DNA of 33,031 nucleotides. Origin: Parcubacteria bacterium C7867-007. GTDB taxonomy: Bacteria; Patescibacteriota; Minisyncoccia; Phycocordibacterales; Phycocordibacteraceae. Shown piece after piece: positions 1 through 7,995 of the stretch. The DNA is taken from the NCBI GenBank assembly GCA_001189195.1, contig LFCQ01000007.1, positions 1 through 33,031 of the forward strand. The letters are read 5' to 3'. The notes below the pieces were generated by a model. The model had not been told where the DNA came from. It made no database searches and saw nothing but the letters and a program-made list of their open reading frames with translations. The translations under genes and the position numbers were made by a program. The first letter of the stretch is position 1, and every line of letters begins with the position of its first letter.

Positions 1-98
1 CGTTTCTACGTTTCAACTGAATCTTCAACAGCAGCTATGCGTCGTAGACTCGTACTTGAGGTCGGATTCGGACGGGAGTTCAACTCTCCCCACCTCCA
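1..98 (+). ncRNA. ssrA: tmRNA, 3' end only (5' end outside window)
   Basis: CTATGCGTCGTAGACTCGTACTTGAGGTCGGATTCGGACGGGAGTTCAACTCTCCCCACCTCCA closely matches the tmRNA 3' end; T-arm GGGAG-TTCAACT-CTCCC, acceptor CACCTCC-A, followed by a terminator. Confidence 0.88.
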
Positions 99-108
99 CA
101 AATACAGG

Positions 109-143
109 AAAGGTAAGACCGCTTAAAAAGCGGTCTTACCTTT
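109..143 (+). terminator. Terminator after tmRNA
   Basis: 16-bp perfect stem AAAGGTAAGACCGCTT-AAA-AAGCGGTCTTACCTTT. Confidence 0.85.
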
Positions 144-157
144 ATGGTTTGCATCTA

Positions 158-186
158 TTGACATATATAAATATATAGTGTACTAT
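158..186 (+). promoter_or_regulatory. Sigma70-type promoter of small orphan ORF
   Basis: TTGACA (158-163), 17-nt spacer, TACTAT (181-186). Confidence 0.7.
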
Positions 187-216
187 GTATTCAGGCACAT
201 TGAATGCGGGGATTAC

Positions 217-444
217 ATGAAGGATAACGATGACTACAAGGATCCGTGGACCGGCGAAACCTGGCGCACTTCCTTCGCCTGGTTCCCGACTCGCGTTGGG
301 ACCAGGGAAGATCGGACGCACGTTCGGGTCTGGCTGAAAAGCTATGAAGTGGCCGGGAAGGACTGGAGAAGCTACGGCAAATTCCGCCGACCTCTTCCCA
401 AACAAAACAACGTCGAACCATATTGTGTTTGGTGGGGCAGATAG
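217..444 (+). CDS. Small orphan hypothetical protein (75 aa)
   Basis: MKDNDDYKDPWTGETWRTSF...; GGGGA upstream of ATG; strong promoter upstream and hairpin downstream. Confidence 0.55.
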   Translation: MKDNDDYKDPWTGETWRTSFAWFPTRVGTREDRTHVRVWLKSYEVAGKDWRSYGKFRRPLPKQNNVEPYCVWWGR

Positions 445-481
445 TCCCCACCATCCAACTGAAGGCACTATCCTCAGACTA

Positions 482-518
482 CTGCTCGGAGTAATAAAAC
501 TCTGAGCAGTTTTATTTT
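482..518 (+). terminator. Terminator of small orphan ORF
   Basis: CTGCTCGGAGT-AATAAA-ACTCTGAGCAG followed by TTTTATTTT. Confidence 0.8.
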
Positions 519-540
519 GGAACTGCAGGTTCTTCCAGAT

Positions 541-765
541 CTATCGCGTAATCCCCTCCTTATGCAGTGCTTCCGTAAGCCATGCGAGCACGAGTGCTCC
601 CGCAATGAGTAGTGCATCACGCGCGGCAATATCGAATACCCAAGTATTAGGAAACTAATGGTTGTGAGTGTAAGCACTGCTACTGAAATGTATGCAGCAG
701 AAGCTATTGCACCAAGCACTAAGAGAATGGCAACGAGAAGAATGGTGAGGTACGTCTCACGACCT
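541..765 (-). pseudogene. Small membrane protein, apparently frameshifted
   Basis: Frame 1 ...YLTILLVAILLVLGAIASAAYISVAVLTLTTISFLILG continues sensibly only in another frame as VFDIAARDALLIAGALVLAWLTEALHKEGITR*; break at GGG (plus ccc 639-641). 5' start unclear. Confidence 0.5.
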
Positions 766-777
766 CATTCTATCCAC

Positions 778-1770
778 TTACTGTTTGTTGGAAAGCATTT
801 TACCTAGGTAATAGGTACCGTATCCACAGCCCATAATTATGAATCCGCAAATAACCAGTGCGATAGGCCATCCGATGACATCCGCAAAGTATTTGGTGGT
901 GAGATGGATAAGGTGACCAATAAGGAATATTCCTGAGAGAACCAAGATTCCACGACTACGCAAGAACACACTTAGATAGAAGAAACCGAAGATCACCGCG
1001 ATAAGTACAATATCCCATATTCCGCCAAGGGATATTGCACCACCAAGAACGGCTAATGTACCGAAGAAATATAGAAGTGTTCGTACGGAGTTTCTTTCCT
1101 TAGTATGTGCACTGTCTTCTGATGTCGCTGAACGTACATAGCACCCGAGAAGAAGATAGGAGATGCCAAGAACTATCGTCGCCCAGATTAGCGCATCCTT
1201 GTAGTCGGCAAACTTTATAACCGTAGCGTAATACGCTGCACTGGCATATATAACGGTGTAGAGAATTGTCACATTGCGACGAGTGAATGCCCACGCAACA
1301 ACATACAATGCGGCTAGTCCTGAACTAATACCAATTCCGAGTTCAAGCGTTGGGTTAATATCTGCCTCATCGAGCACCACACCAATACCTAGTGGGAGTA
1401 GTACAAATGCCAGAGTAAGGAACACTTGAGAGATAATGCGCGAACCAGGTCCGCGTTGGAGAAGGCCAGCAATAAAGGTAACGCCACCAATGCCCAGAGT
1501 AACCGCAACACGCCCTGCGTATCCAAGATCACTCCAGTACTGCGCGATGAGAATCACGATACCTGAAATAACCACAATGCCGCCAATCGCATAGAAGATA
1601 TTAATGAGGTGATTTGAAGATACTTTAGCGGCTGCCGTCTCAGGAATTACAGTACCCGGCATACTCGGTGCTGGAACGGCACTTTGAGTGAACGGCAACA
1701 AATCAGCAACCGTAATGGTTCCCGCCTGTAACTGGCTTGCGATGAATTGTAGGATTTGTGTCTTATCCAT
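778..1770 (-). CDS. Polytopic membrane protein, DUF2157-like
   Basis: N-terminal helical segment then multiple hydrophobic helices (SNHLINIFYAIGGIVVISGIVILIAQYWSDLG...). Start chosen at MDKTQ. Confidence 0.7.
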   Translation of the reverse strand: MDKTQILQFIASQLQAGTITVADLLPFTQSAVPAPSMPGTVIPETAAAKVSSNHLINIFYAIGGIVVISGIVILIAQYWSDLGYAGRVAVTLGIGGVTFIAGLLQRGPGSRIISQVFLTLAFVLLPLGIGVVLDEADINPTLELGIGISSGLAALYVVAWAFTRRNVTILYTVIYASAAYYATVIKFADYKDALIWATIVLGISYLLLGCYVRSATSEDSAHTKERNSVRTLLYFFGTLAVLGGAISLGGIWDIVLIAVIFGFFYLSVFLRSRGILVLSGIFLIGHLIHLTTKYFADVIGWPIALVICGFIIMGCGYGTYYLGKMLSNKQ

Positions 1771-1772
1771 AC

Positions 1773-2318
1773 CTATTTGATCCATCCAACAACTTCAAAT
1801 CCGTATGATGAGAAATATGCGTTTTGTTGGTTAACACCTTCAAGCTTTTTGCTTGCATCACCCTTTGAGATAAAGTATCCAGACTCATCACTTGAACTTC
1901 CAGAAAGTGAGCCGAGTAGACCGCTTGATGAACGCTTCCATGCAACGGAGTATCCATCTGGAGACGAGGGTCCTGATACTACAGAAATATTCTGTACCTC
2001 TGCATACGACACTTCCTGAGCAGTATCGTTCTGCACGTCATAACGATACAACTTTGGTGCTTCAACCAATACCTGATTTCGTAATGACGAAGTACTGATG
2101 TTCATGTCATTGCGAACAATCCTTCCGTTGTTAACGGAGTAGCTGTACTGATATACCGTTGAGTAAGAATTGGAGTCTTTCTGAGTATAGATGAAGTCAT
2201 GTGCAGGACGCACACTCTGCGTTAGATAGGAAGAATAGCCAATAACGAAAATAATAAAGAGTATCGGGAGTAATATTCCAACTGCAAGCGGGAGATACTG
2301 GACGTGTTCTTTGTTCAT
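1773..2318 (-). CDS. Single-TM anchored hypothetical protein
   Basis: MNKEHVQYLPLAVGILLPILFIIFVIGYSS...; abuts the downstream gene; -10 TATACT 6 nt before ATG. Confidence 0.7.
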   Translation of the reverse strand: MNKEHVQYLPLAVGILLPILFIIFVIGYSSYLTQSVRPAHDFIYTQKDSNSYSTVYQYSYSVNNGRIVRNDMNISTSSLRNQVLVEAPKLYRYDVQNDTAQEVSYAEVQNISVVSGPSSPDGYSVAWKRSSSGLLGSLSGSSSDESGYFISKGDASKKLEGVNQQNAYFSSYGFEVVGWIK

Positions 2319-2368
2319 GCCCTTAGTATAAAGGGCACTCAACTACCACAAGGCCGTTCTCCCCTACC

Positions 2369-3508
2369 TCACCACCGAAGGTGCATGAGTGCTTTAGGAT
2401 TCTCGGCCTCATACATCTTTTCAAATGTGATGATAAAGGAATCATCATTAAAGTTTTCAAACTGTTCTGGATAGTGTTTCGCAATAGACTGTAGATGCCT
2501 TTGTAGGGTTTCAACTGCCTTATGAAAATCTTTTGAGGCAGCATCCCAGAACTCTGACGCAGGAGGGGGAGCATTGAGTTCTTCTTCAAAAGAAGTGTAT
2601 TCGGGGATGACCGGATCTTTATCTTCATCGGGACGTTTTGTAACACTATCGAAATCTACTACTCGGCAATCAAGCGTAATGTTATGCGGAGTGAGATACC
2701 CATGCAGATATCCATTTGCATGCATGCGTCCGATATTTTGAGCGAGTGTAGTTGAAAACCACTGCATGTATGATTCGATATCTGTAACCTCACCATTTGT
2801 CTCAAGTCGTACTAAATCTAGTGCATCCTCAAATTCCTGAAAGGAAGTGACGCTCTCCATATCCTGAAGACGACTCTTGGTACCAAAGGCACGCACTTGA
2901 ACTACAGGAACGAAGTCGTCTATCAAACTTTTCTCACGGCGAAGTTGTTCAACAGACTCAACTTCTCCTTTGCGGGTAAGAAGATTAAATCGTACTAATT
3001 CTTGGAGTTCGATAATGGCAAGTGATCGATGTGTTCGTATGTTCAGTGCGGTAAGTACTTCTGCCATTTCAGAGTCATGCAGAGCGTCTTCCTTACTCAT
3101 AAGTCCATACATAACTTCTCCGTTAGTGGTCATGAGTCGACCCCAACTCACTGATTTCCCCGTATTATTTGATACCGCCCCTGTTCCTTTTACATCGATA
3201 TCTCTATACAGCCTTCCTTGTGTGTCTTTAAAATAAACTCCCCCCACATCTGCACTGCGACCATGTCCTCGTTCGCGTACACGTAACGATAAAGCGCTTT
3301 GATCAACTGGAGGATCAATTGAAGGGTCGAGCATTACACCGAGAGGTGACTGTGTACCCACCTCAAAGTTGAACGGTGCCTTAAGCGCAGTATTCTCCCA
3401 AACCACCGTATTCTTAAGTTCAAGAGTTGGGTGTGGTATGCGTTCGTTATATGTCCCTGATGGATAGACTTTTGAGTCTGGTCCAGTAGGTATTCCTTCC
3501 TTTCCCAT
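2369..3508 (-). CDS. Divergent protein-kinase-like (SelO-like) protein
   Basis: DVKGTG...DSEMAEVLTALNIRTHRSLAII resembles the SelO KG/SEAMHALGIPTTRAL region; IGRMHANGYLHGYLTPHNITLDCRVVDFDS resembles catalytic-loop and DFG-like segments. Confidence 0.5.
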   Translation of the reverse strand: MGKEGIPTGPDSKVYPSGTYNERIPHPTLELKNTVVWENTALKAPFNFEVGTQSPLGVMLDPSIDPPVDQSALSLRVRERGHGRSADVGGVYFKDTQGRLYRDIDVKGTGAVSNNTGKSVSWGRLMTTNGEVMYGLMSKEDALHDSEMAEVLTALNIRTHRSLAIIELQELVRFNLLTRKGEVESVEQLRREKSLIDDFVPVVQVRAFGTKSRLQDMESVTSFQEFEDALDLVRLETNGEVTDIESYMQWFSTTLAQNIGRMHANGYLHGYLTPHNITLDCRVVDFDSVTKRPDEDKDPVIPEYTSFEEELNAPPPASEFWDAASKDFHKAVETLQRHLQSIAKHYPEQFENFNDDSFIITFEKMYEAENPKALMHLRW

Positions 3509-3541
3509 TGCACTATGATACCCTACGGTACTAGACTATAC

Positions 3542-3569
3542 TTGACACTCTAAAAATATAACGTATTAT
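3542..3569 (+). promoter_or_regulatory. Sigma70-type promoter of orphan ORF
   Basis: TTGACA (3542-3547), 16-nt spacer, TATTAT (3564-3569). Confidence 0.7.
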
Positions 3570-3636
3570 ATACCCGGGTCTGGGATTCTCCCTTCCCCGC
3601 CTTCTGAATTCGGCGGCACTGTTGAGAGGACTACCA

Positions 3637-4104
3637 ATGCGTTCGTTCACTAAAACACGAGTCGATTCCCTCCGCGCGCTTTGCGTCTGGATGCCGGAAT
3701 ACGGCGAGCTGATGAAGCAAGTCTACGCCGCCATGAATGGCAGCGCCTCCATCTACACCCTTGCGCCGTTCTACACGAATCGCAACGGCAAGACAACTCC
3801 CTATTCAGAGGACGAAATCTTCGCCTCGATGAGAGAAGGCACAACGCTCAAGGTCCAACCTCACGGACACTCAGCGAGTGTGCTTATCAGGGGGCGGGTC
3901 ATTTCGATAACCCGTACTCCCGGACATAGCGCCGTGATCCTGGTCTTGGATGGCGACATCGTGAGGCCTCAACAAGGCTCCGAGGAAGACTGGTATGGCT
4001 CCGAGAGCAAAACAGTCTGCTACTACGACCTGGAGAGTGGTGATGGCTTTATCCTCATGAGCTCTCAATCGCTAGCCAAAGTGGGCTGCGAAAACTGGCG
4101 GTAG
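3637..4104 (+). CDS. Orphan hypothetical protein (155 aa)
   Basis: MRSFTKTRVDSLRALCVWMPEYGEL...; SD GAGAGGA before ATG; own promoter and terminator. Confidence 0.7.
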   Translation: MRSFTKTRVDSLRALCVWMPEYGELMKQVYAAMNGSASIYTLAPFYTNRNGKTTPYSEDEIFASMREGTTLKVQPHGHSASVLIRGRVISITRTPGHSAVILVLDGDIVRPQQGSEEDWYGSESKTVCYYDLESGDGFILMSSQSLAKVGCENWR

Positions 4105-4124
4105 TGTCCGCACAAAAACTATGC

Positions 4125-4153
4125 ATCGCCCCGCTGATTCTCAGCGGGGCGAT
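4125..4153. terminator. Bidirectional terminator between convergent genes
   Basis: ATCGCCCCGCTGA-TTC-TCAGCGGGGCGAT. Confidence 0.85.
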
Positions 4154-4162
4154 TTCAATTTC

Positions 4163-5419
4163 TTACCGTGCAGGTTCTTTAAGCGAAATCTTATAGATAG
4201 CACCCTGCCTATCATCAGACACATACAACACTCCACCCGGCTCTGCCATTAGTCCTGCAGGTCTTCCAATCACATCATCGGTATCTCTTGATCCTGCGGG
4301 TATGAACCCCGTTACAAAATCTTGAAGACCTCCCTTTGGGTTACTGTTGTTATCTAGATCAACACGTACCACTTTGTATCCACTTGGTGTGGAACGATTC
4401 CATGAGCCGTGTAACGCGACAAGGAGATCATTCCCCCACTCATCAGGCCATCCTTCTTCAGGAACGAATGCTAACCCAAGTGGTGCAGAGTGTGCAGGTA
4501 TCTCTTTGTGGGGTGCAGTCTTTCCTGTGCATGAATTAACTCCCTTCTTGCCGAAGTCTGTATCAAGGATGTTATTTCCATAACAAAATGGCCATCCATA
4601 CCCTGCTCCCTTCTTAACAATGTTCACCTCATCTGGAGGAATATCATCCCCAAGAATGTCGCGTCCATTATCTGTTGCCCATAGCTCCCCATCAATGGGA
4701 TTTGTTGCCATGAACACTGAGTTACGGAGACCTGTCGCAAAGGTGCTGAGGGTGTTTGTGGTGAGATCAAACGTTTGAATCGTTGCACGGAGTGGATTTG
4801 ATTCAGTGCATACATTGCAACTTGAACCAATTGAGATGAATAGATTCTTGAGATCTCCACTTGGAAGAAGTGTTCGTGTGAAGTGCCCGTCTCCTGTGGG
4901 AAATGTGGTCAGTTCCTTTGGATTAGATGCGGTCATGGTGTCTGCATCGTACGAATACGACTTGAGCGAACCAGTCTCAGCTACATACAGCAGACATGCA
5001 TCTTGATCTGCACTCTCGTTGCCAGTGTACGGACAGATCACCGTAATACCATGTGGTTGATTTAATCCTTCCAGGACAGTTACCGTCCTGTCAGACTTAC
5101 CATCAGCATCAGCATCTGGGAGTGCAACTACCTTTCCATCTGTTTCACCTGCTTGCGATACCAGCATGGTTCCCTTTGAATCACGAGTCATCACACGTGC
5201 ACGAGGCACATCACGTGAATAGATCGTTGCAATGAATCCTTCTGGAACGGTTAGCGGTGCACTGTCTCCTGCAGGAAGCGGTGGGGGTGGCTTTGTTTTA
5301 GTAACAAGCTTTACAAGAAACGCAGGTGGCTTCTCTTTTACATAGGTATAGGCGGAATATCCGCCTATACCTACCAGGATGATTGCGAGCACAGCGATGA
5401 TGAGGGTGCGCTTATTCAT
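4163..5419 (-). CDS. PQQ-dependent sugar (sorbosone/glucose) dehydrogenase-like, membrane-anchored
   Basis: N-terminal TM then beta-propeller signatures (VPEGFIATIYSRDVPRARVM, GLNQPHGI, GYGWPFCYG, ALHGSWNRSTPSGYKVVRV). Confidence 0.8.
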   Translation of the reverse strand: MNKRTLIIAVLAIILVGIGGYSAYTYVKEKPPAFLVKLVTKTKPPPPLPAGDSAPLTVPEGFIATIYSRDVPRARVMTRDSKGTMLVSQAGETDGKVVALPDADADGKSDRTVTVLEGLNQPHGITVICPYTGNESADQDACLLYVAETGSLKSYSYDADTMTASNPKELTTFPTGDGHFTRTLLPSGDLKNLFISIGSSCNVCTESNPLRATIQTFDLTTNTLSTFATGLRNSVFMATNPIDGELWATDNGRDILGDDIPPDEVNIVKKGAGYGWPFCYGNNILDTDFGKKGVNSCTGKTAPHKEIPAHSAPLGLAFVPEEGWPDEWGNDLLVALHGSWNRSTPSGYKVVRVDLDNNSNPKGGLQDFVTGFIPAGSRDTDDVIGRPAGLMAEPGGVLYVSDDRQGAIYKISLKEPAR

Positions 5420-5443
5420 ACCTGTATATTCGCACGTCTGATG

Positions 5444-5704
5444 CTATCGAGTACCTCTCGTGCTCGTGCTGTTTACCGTCGTACTCGTTGCGTTAATCGT
5501 GGTGTTGTTTATGACCGGTGCCGGAAGAATGGTTGGATTGGTATTCTGTGGCGCTCCCGTGGTACCTGTCGTTGCAGGAGTCTCTGTGTTGCGCGGCATG
5601 AAGAACATGAATAGCAACACGAGAACCACGATCGCTACAATTCCCACGATCCAGGGAGTTGCATTGTTGCTTGAGCCATTCGGGTTGTTGTAGATGTCAG
5701 CCAT
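5444..5704 (-). CDS. Small single-TM protein with Thr/Asn-rich tail
   Basis: MADIYNNPNGSSNNATPWIVGIVAIVVLVLLFMFFMPRNTETPATTG... Confidence 0.6.
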   Translation of the reverse strand: MADIYNNPNGSSNNATPWIVGIVAIVVLVLLFMFFMPRNTETPATTGTTGAPQNTNPTILPAPVINNTTINATSTTVNSTSTRGTR

Positions 5705-5842
5705 ACGATGATGCGGTATATGAAATTAGTATCTCGCAAGCGTACGACTATATAGGTGAGGAACACATTAACGCTTGGTACCTATCAACCCTTTCCGGTA
5801 TAGTGATCCACAGACCCGGTTCAGGGAGTGTGGGAGAAATGC

Positions 5843-6037
5843 ATGATCAGCACCGAACGAGACCAGGCGGCTCGAGCATTCTATGGCAGTGGGCTACTCC
5901 AAAACCCACAAGCCACTTGGGGTGAAATCCTCGACTGTGTAGACGCACTTCCCCAAGATGGGGTGGTGCACCCAGAAGACGTGCGGAGCATCATTCTAGA
6001 TGTCCGTTCTGGAATAATCGCCCTCCCTAATGGGTGA
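5843..6037 (+). CDS. Small orphan hypothetical protein (64 aa)
   Basis: MISTERDQAARAFYGSGLLQNPQATWGEILDCVDALPQDG...; SD GGGAGA; hairpin downstream. Confidence 0.55.
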   Translation: MISTERDQAARAFYGSGLLQNPQATWGEILDCVDALPQDGVVHPEDVRSIILDVRSGIIALPNG

Positions 6038-6046
6038 GCAAGGCAG

Positions 6047-6076
6047 TCCCGGCACGCAGCGCGTGACCGGGGCTTC
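6047..6076 (+). terminator. Hairpin downstream of orphan ORF (approximate coordinates)
   Basis: CCCGGCACGC-AGC-GCGTGACCGGGG with a one-base bulge; weak T-tract. Confidence 0.5.
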
Positions 6077-6153
6077 TTCATGAACGCTTCACTGATACTC
6101 ACGTACAACGACGGCAGGATCTTTTATTTCCTAACTAACCTATTCGCTCACGT

Positions 6154-6450
6154 ATGAAAAAGAATGCTGGTATGGCATGGACCGTTGCAGGCGTACTCGC
6201 CGTAGTGGTCATTATCCTCCTGGCCATGATGGCAACAAGCTGGCAGGATAAGCAGCCAAAGAATCTGGACGATGTACTCCGCAATGGAAAAGAAGATATT
6301 TCAGAGCTGCGTGAACGTATCCGTATGGACTGCGCAAAGACTGATGAAGCAGGCAAGAAGATGTGTGAGAAGGATAAACAGGAACTAACTGAGCTCCTTA
6401 AGGAATTCAGCACTGATGTAACGTACTCAACCACTACTACTGCTAATTAG
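6154..6450 (+). CDS. Single-TM hypothetical protein
   Basis: MKKNAGMAWTVAGVLAVVVIILLAMMATSWQDKQPKN... acidic/basic helical C-terminus. Confidence 0.65.
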   Translation: MKKNAGMAWTVAGVLAVVVIILLAMMATSWQDKQPKNLDDVLRNGKEDISELRERIRMDCAKTDEAGKKMCEKDKQELTELLKEFSTDVTYSTTTTAN

Positions 6451-6461
6451 TAGCGGTATTT

Positions 6462-6496
6462 GAAACGGCCCCCAGCTTTTGGCTGGGGGCCGTTTC
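6462..6496 (+). terminator. Terminator upstream of infC
   Basis: GAAACGGCCCCCAGC-TTTTG-GCTGGGGGCCGTTTC, 15-bp perfect stem. Confidence 0.85.
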
Positions 6497-6520
6497 CCTA
6501 CCCCAACGAACACGAATACC

Positions 6521-6549
6521 TTGTTGCAGAGCCGTTTTTGTGCTACTAT
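6521..6549 (+). promoter_or_regulatory. infC promoter with extended -10
   Basis: TTGTTG, 17-nt spacer, TGC-TACTAT; start codon 9 nt after the -10. Confidence 0.55.
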
Positions 6550-6558
6550 CCTCATACA

Positions 6559-7039
6559 TTGGCCACCGAACGAGTACGTATCAATCGAGAGATTACTGCG
6601 CGTGAACTACGCGTCGTAGGAGCCCAGGCAGAGAACCTGGGTGTTTTGAGTTTTGATGAGGCCTTTAAGAAGGCTCAGGAGCTTAATTTGGACCTCATTG
6701 AGATCTCTCCAAACGCCCTGCCTCCGGTTGCGAAAATCATGGATTATGGTAAATTCGAGTACGAGCGGAGCAAGAAAGAGAGTGCAGCTCGTTCCAAGGC
6801 GAAGGTCTCCGAAACCAAGGAACGCCGAGCTGTTCCTCAAAGGTCGCTATAAGGGAATGGATGAGGTCTTTCTCAAGACACGTCTCGAGAAGTTCCTACT
6901 TCTCATCCCGTACGCATACCGTATCGCTGAGCCGGTAGCGCGAGCGCCGAAAGGATTCGCAGCTATCATCGAGCGAGATCCAAAAGGTGCCACTGCTTCA
7001 GCACCTAAAAAAGAAGAAGCAAGTCCTGAACCTAAGTAA
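6559..7039 (+). CDS. infC: Translation initiation factor IF-3, reading frame apparently disrupted by a missing internal segment
   Basis: N-domain (RVRINREITARELRVVG...LDLIEISPNALPPVAKIMDYGKFEYE) in frame 1 to stop 6852; C-domain (LFLKGRYKGMDEVFLKTRLEKFLLLI...RAPKGFAAIIERD) in frame 2. TTG start proposed. Confidence 0.85.
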
Positions 7040-7044
7040 TTACT

Positions 7045-7236
7045 ATGAAAACCAACAAGTCATACACCAAGCGCATACGCGTCACCAAAACCGGCAAGCT
7101 CGTTGCGCGTAAGTCGGGTCAGGACCATTTCAATGCAAAGGAAGGAGGTCGCACCAAGAATGTGAAGAAGCATCCGGTTGATCTAACCGTGCCAAAGCGC
7201 ATTCGCCGTCAGTACCTTTCGCAGGTATCAAAGTAA
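7045..7236 (+). CDS. rpmI: 50S ribosomal protein L35
   Basis: MKTNKSYTKRIRVTKTGKLVARKSGQDHFNAK...; infC-rpmI-rplT order. Confidence 0.9.
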   Translation: MKTNKSYTKRIRVTKTGKLVARKSGQDHFNAKEGGRTKNVKKHPVDLTVPKRIRRQYLSQVSK

Positions 7237-7258
7237 TAGTTTCTATAATTAATTCTGT

Positions 7259-7609
7259 ATGTCACGAGTAAAAGGAGGAGTAAATTCAGCAAAGCGTCGT
7301 CGCAACATTCTTGCGCGTGCTAAGGGCTATCGCCATGGTCGCAGCACCAAGGTGCGCCTCGCAAAGGAGTCTCTCGTGCACGCTGGCAAGAATGCGTTCA
7401 ACCACCGCCGCGATAAGAAGACCGACTTCCGTAAGCTCTGGATCGTACGTCTTAACGCTGCTATTCGTGAGAACGGCTTCAAGTCATACAGTACTTTCAT
7501 TGCTGCCCTCACCAAGAAGGAGATCGCTCTAGACCGTAAGGTTCTCTCTGAGATCGCTCAGAATCAGCCAGAGTCCTTCACTCGCATCGCACAGAAGGTA
7601 ATGGCGTAA
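7259..7609 (+). CDS. rplT: 50S ribosomal protein L20
   Basis: MSRVKGGVNSAKRRRNILARAKGYRHGRS...LWIVRLNAAIRENGFKSYSTFI. Confidence 0.95.
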   Translation: MSRVKGGVNSAKRRRNILARAKGYRHGRSTKVRLAKESLVHAGKNAFNHRRDKKTDFRKLWIVRLNAAIRENGFKSYSTFIAALTKKEIALDRKVLSEIAQNQPESFTRIAQKVMA

Positions 7610-7627
7610 GTCACAAACACCTAAGAA

Positions 7628-7654
7628 GAAAGGCCCCGCAAAGCGGGGCCTTTC
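7628..7654 (+). terminator. Terminator of infC-rpmI-rplT operon
   Basis: GAAAGGCCCCGC-AAA-GCGGGGCCTTTC then TTCTTT. Confidence 0.9.
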
Positions 7655-7661
7655 TTCTTTC

Positions 7662-7991
7662 TTAAGACCAATGATCTAAATAGAAGTCCGCATTAAAACA
7701 CGTAAGCAGGACTGGAATGACAACAAAAAGTATGCTTACCCATGCGAACAGGAAAGATATTTTTCCCTCTCTATAACGCCTGTATGCAAGGATAGAAAGA
7801 ACTCCGCTCGTTACTATCCAGAAAGGAAATGTATAGATAGCCCAGGGAATGATTACCCAAAATAGGAAAAAACCAAAGTGTTCCAATCCATACGTAAGAA
7901 AATTAGATATAAATGAATGATTCCGGAAAGAAGAGATTATTAATGCGAGAATCAATGGGAAAAACAGATTCAATACGAAAAGTCTTTTCAT
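7662..7991 (-). CDS. Small polytopic membrane protein
   Basis: MKRLFVLNLFFPLILALIISSFRNHSF... several hydrophobic helices. Confidence 0.6.
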   Translation of the reverse strand: MKRLFVLNLFFPLILALIISSFRNHSFISNFLTYGLEHFGFFLFWVIIPWAIYTFPFWIVTSGVLSILAYRRYREGKISFLFAWVSILFVVIPVLLTCFNADFYLDHWS

Positions 7992-7995
7992 ATCA

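Noticed and set aside
142-468. 108-aa minus ORF opposite the first orphan ORF
   Set aside because: The plus strand has promoter and terminator in the right order; the minus ORF has neither and crosses the tmRNA terminator edge.
6811-6852. Programmed ribosomal frameshifting in infC
   Set aside because: Conserved sequence is absent, not merely out of frame, and no slippery heptamer with downstream structure is evident.
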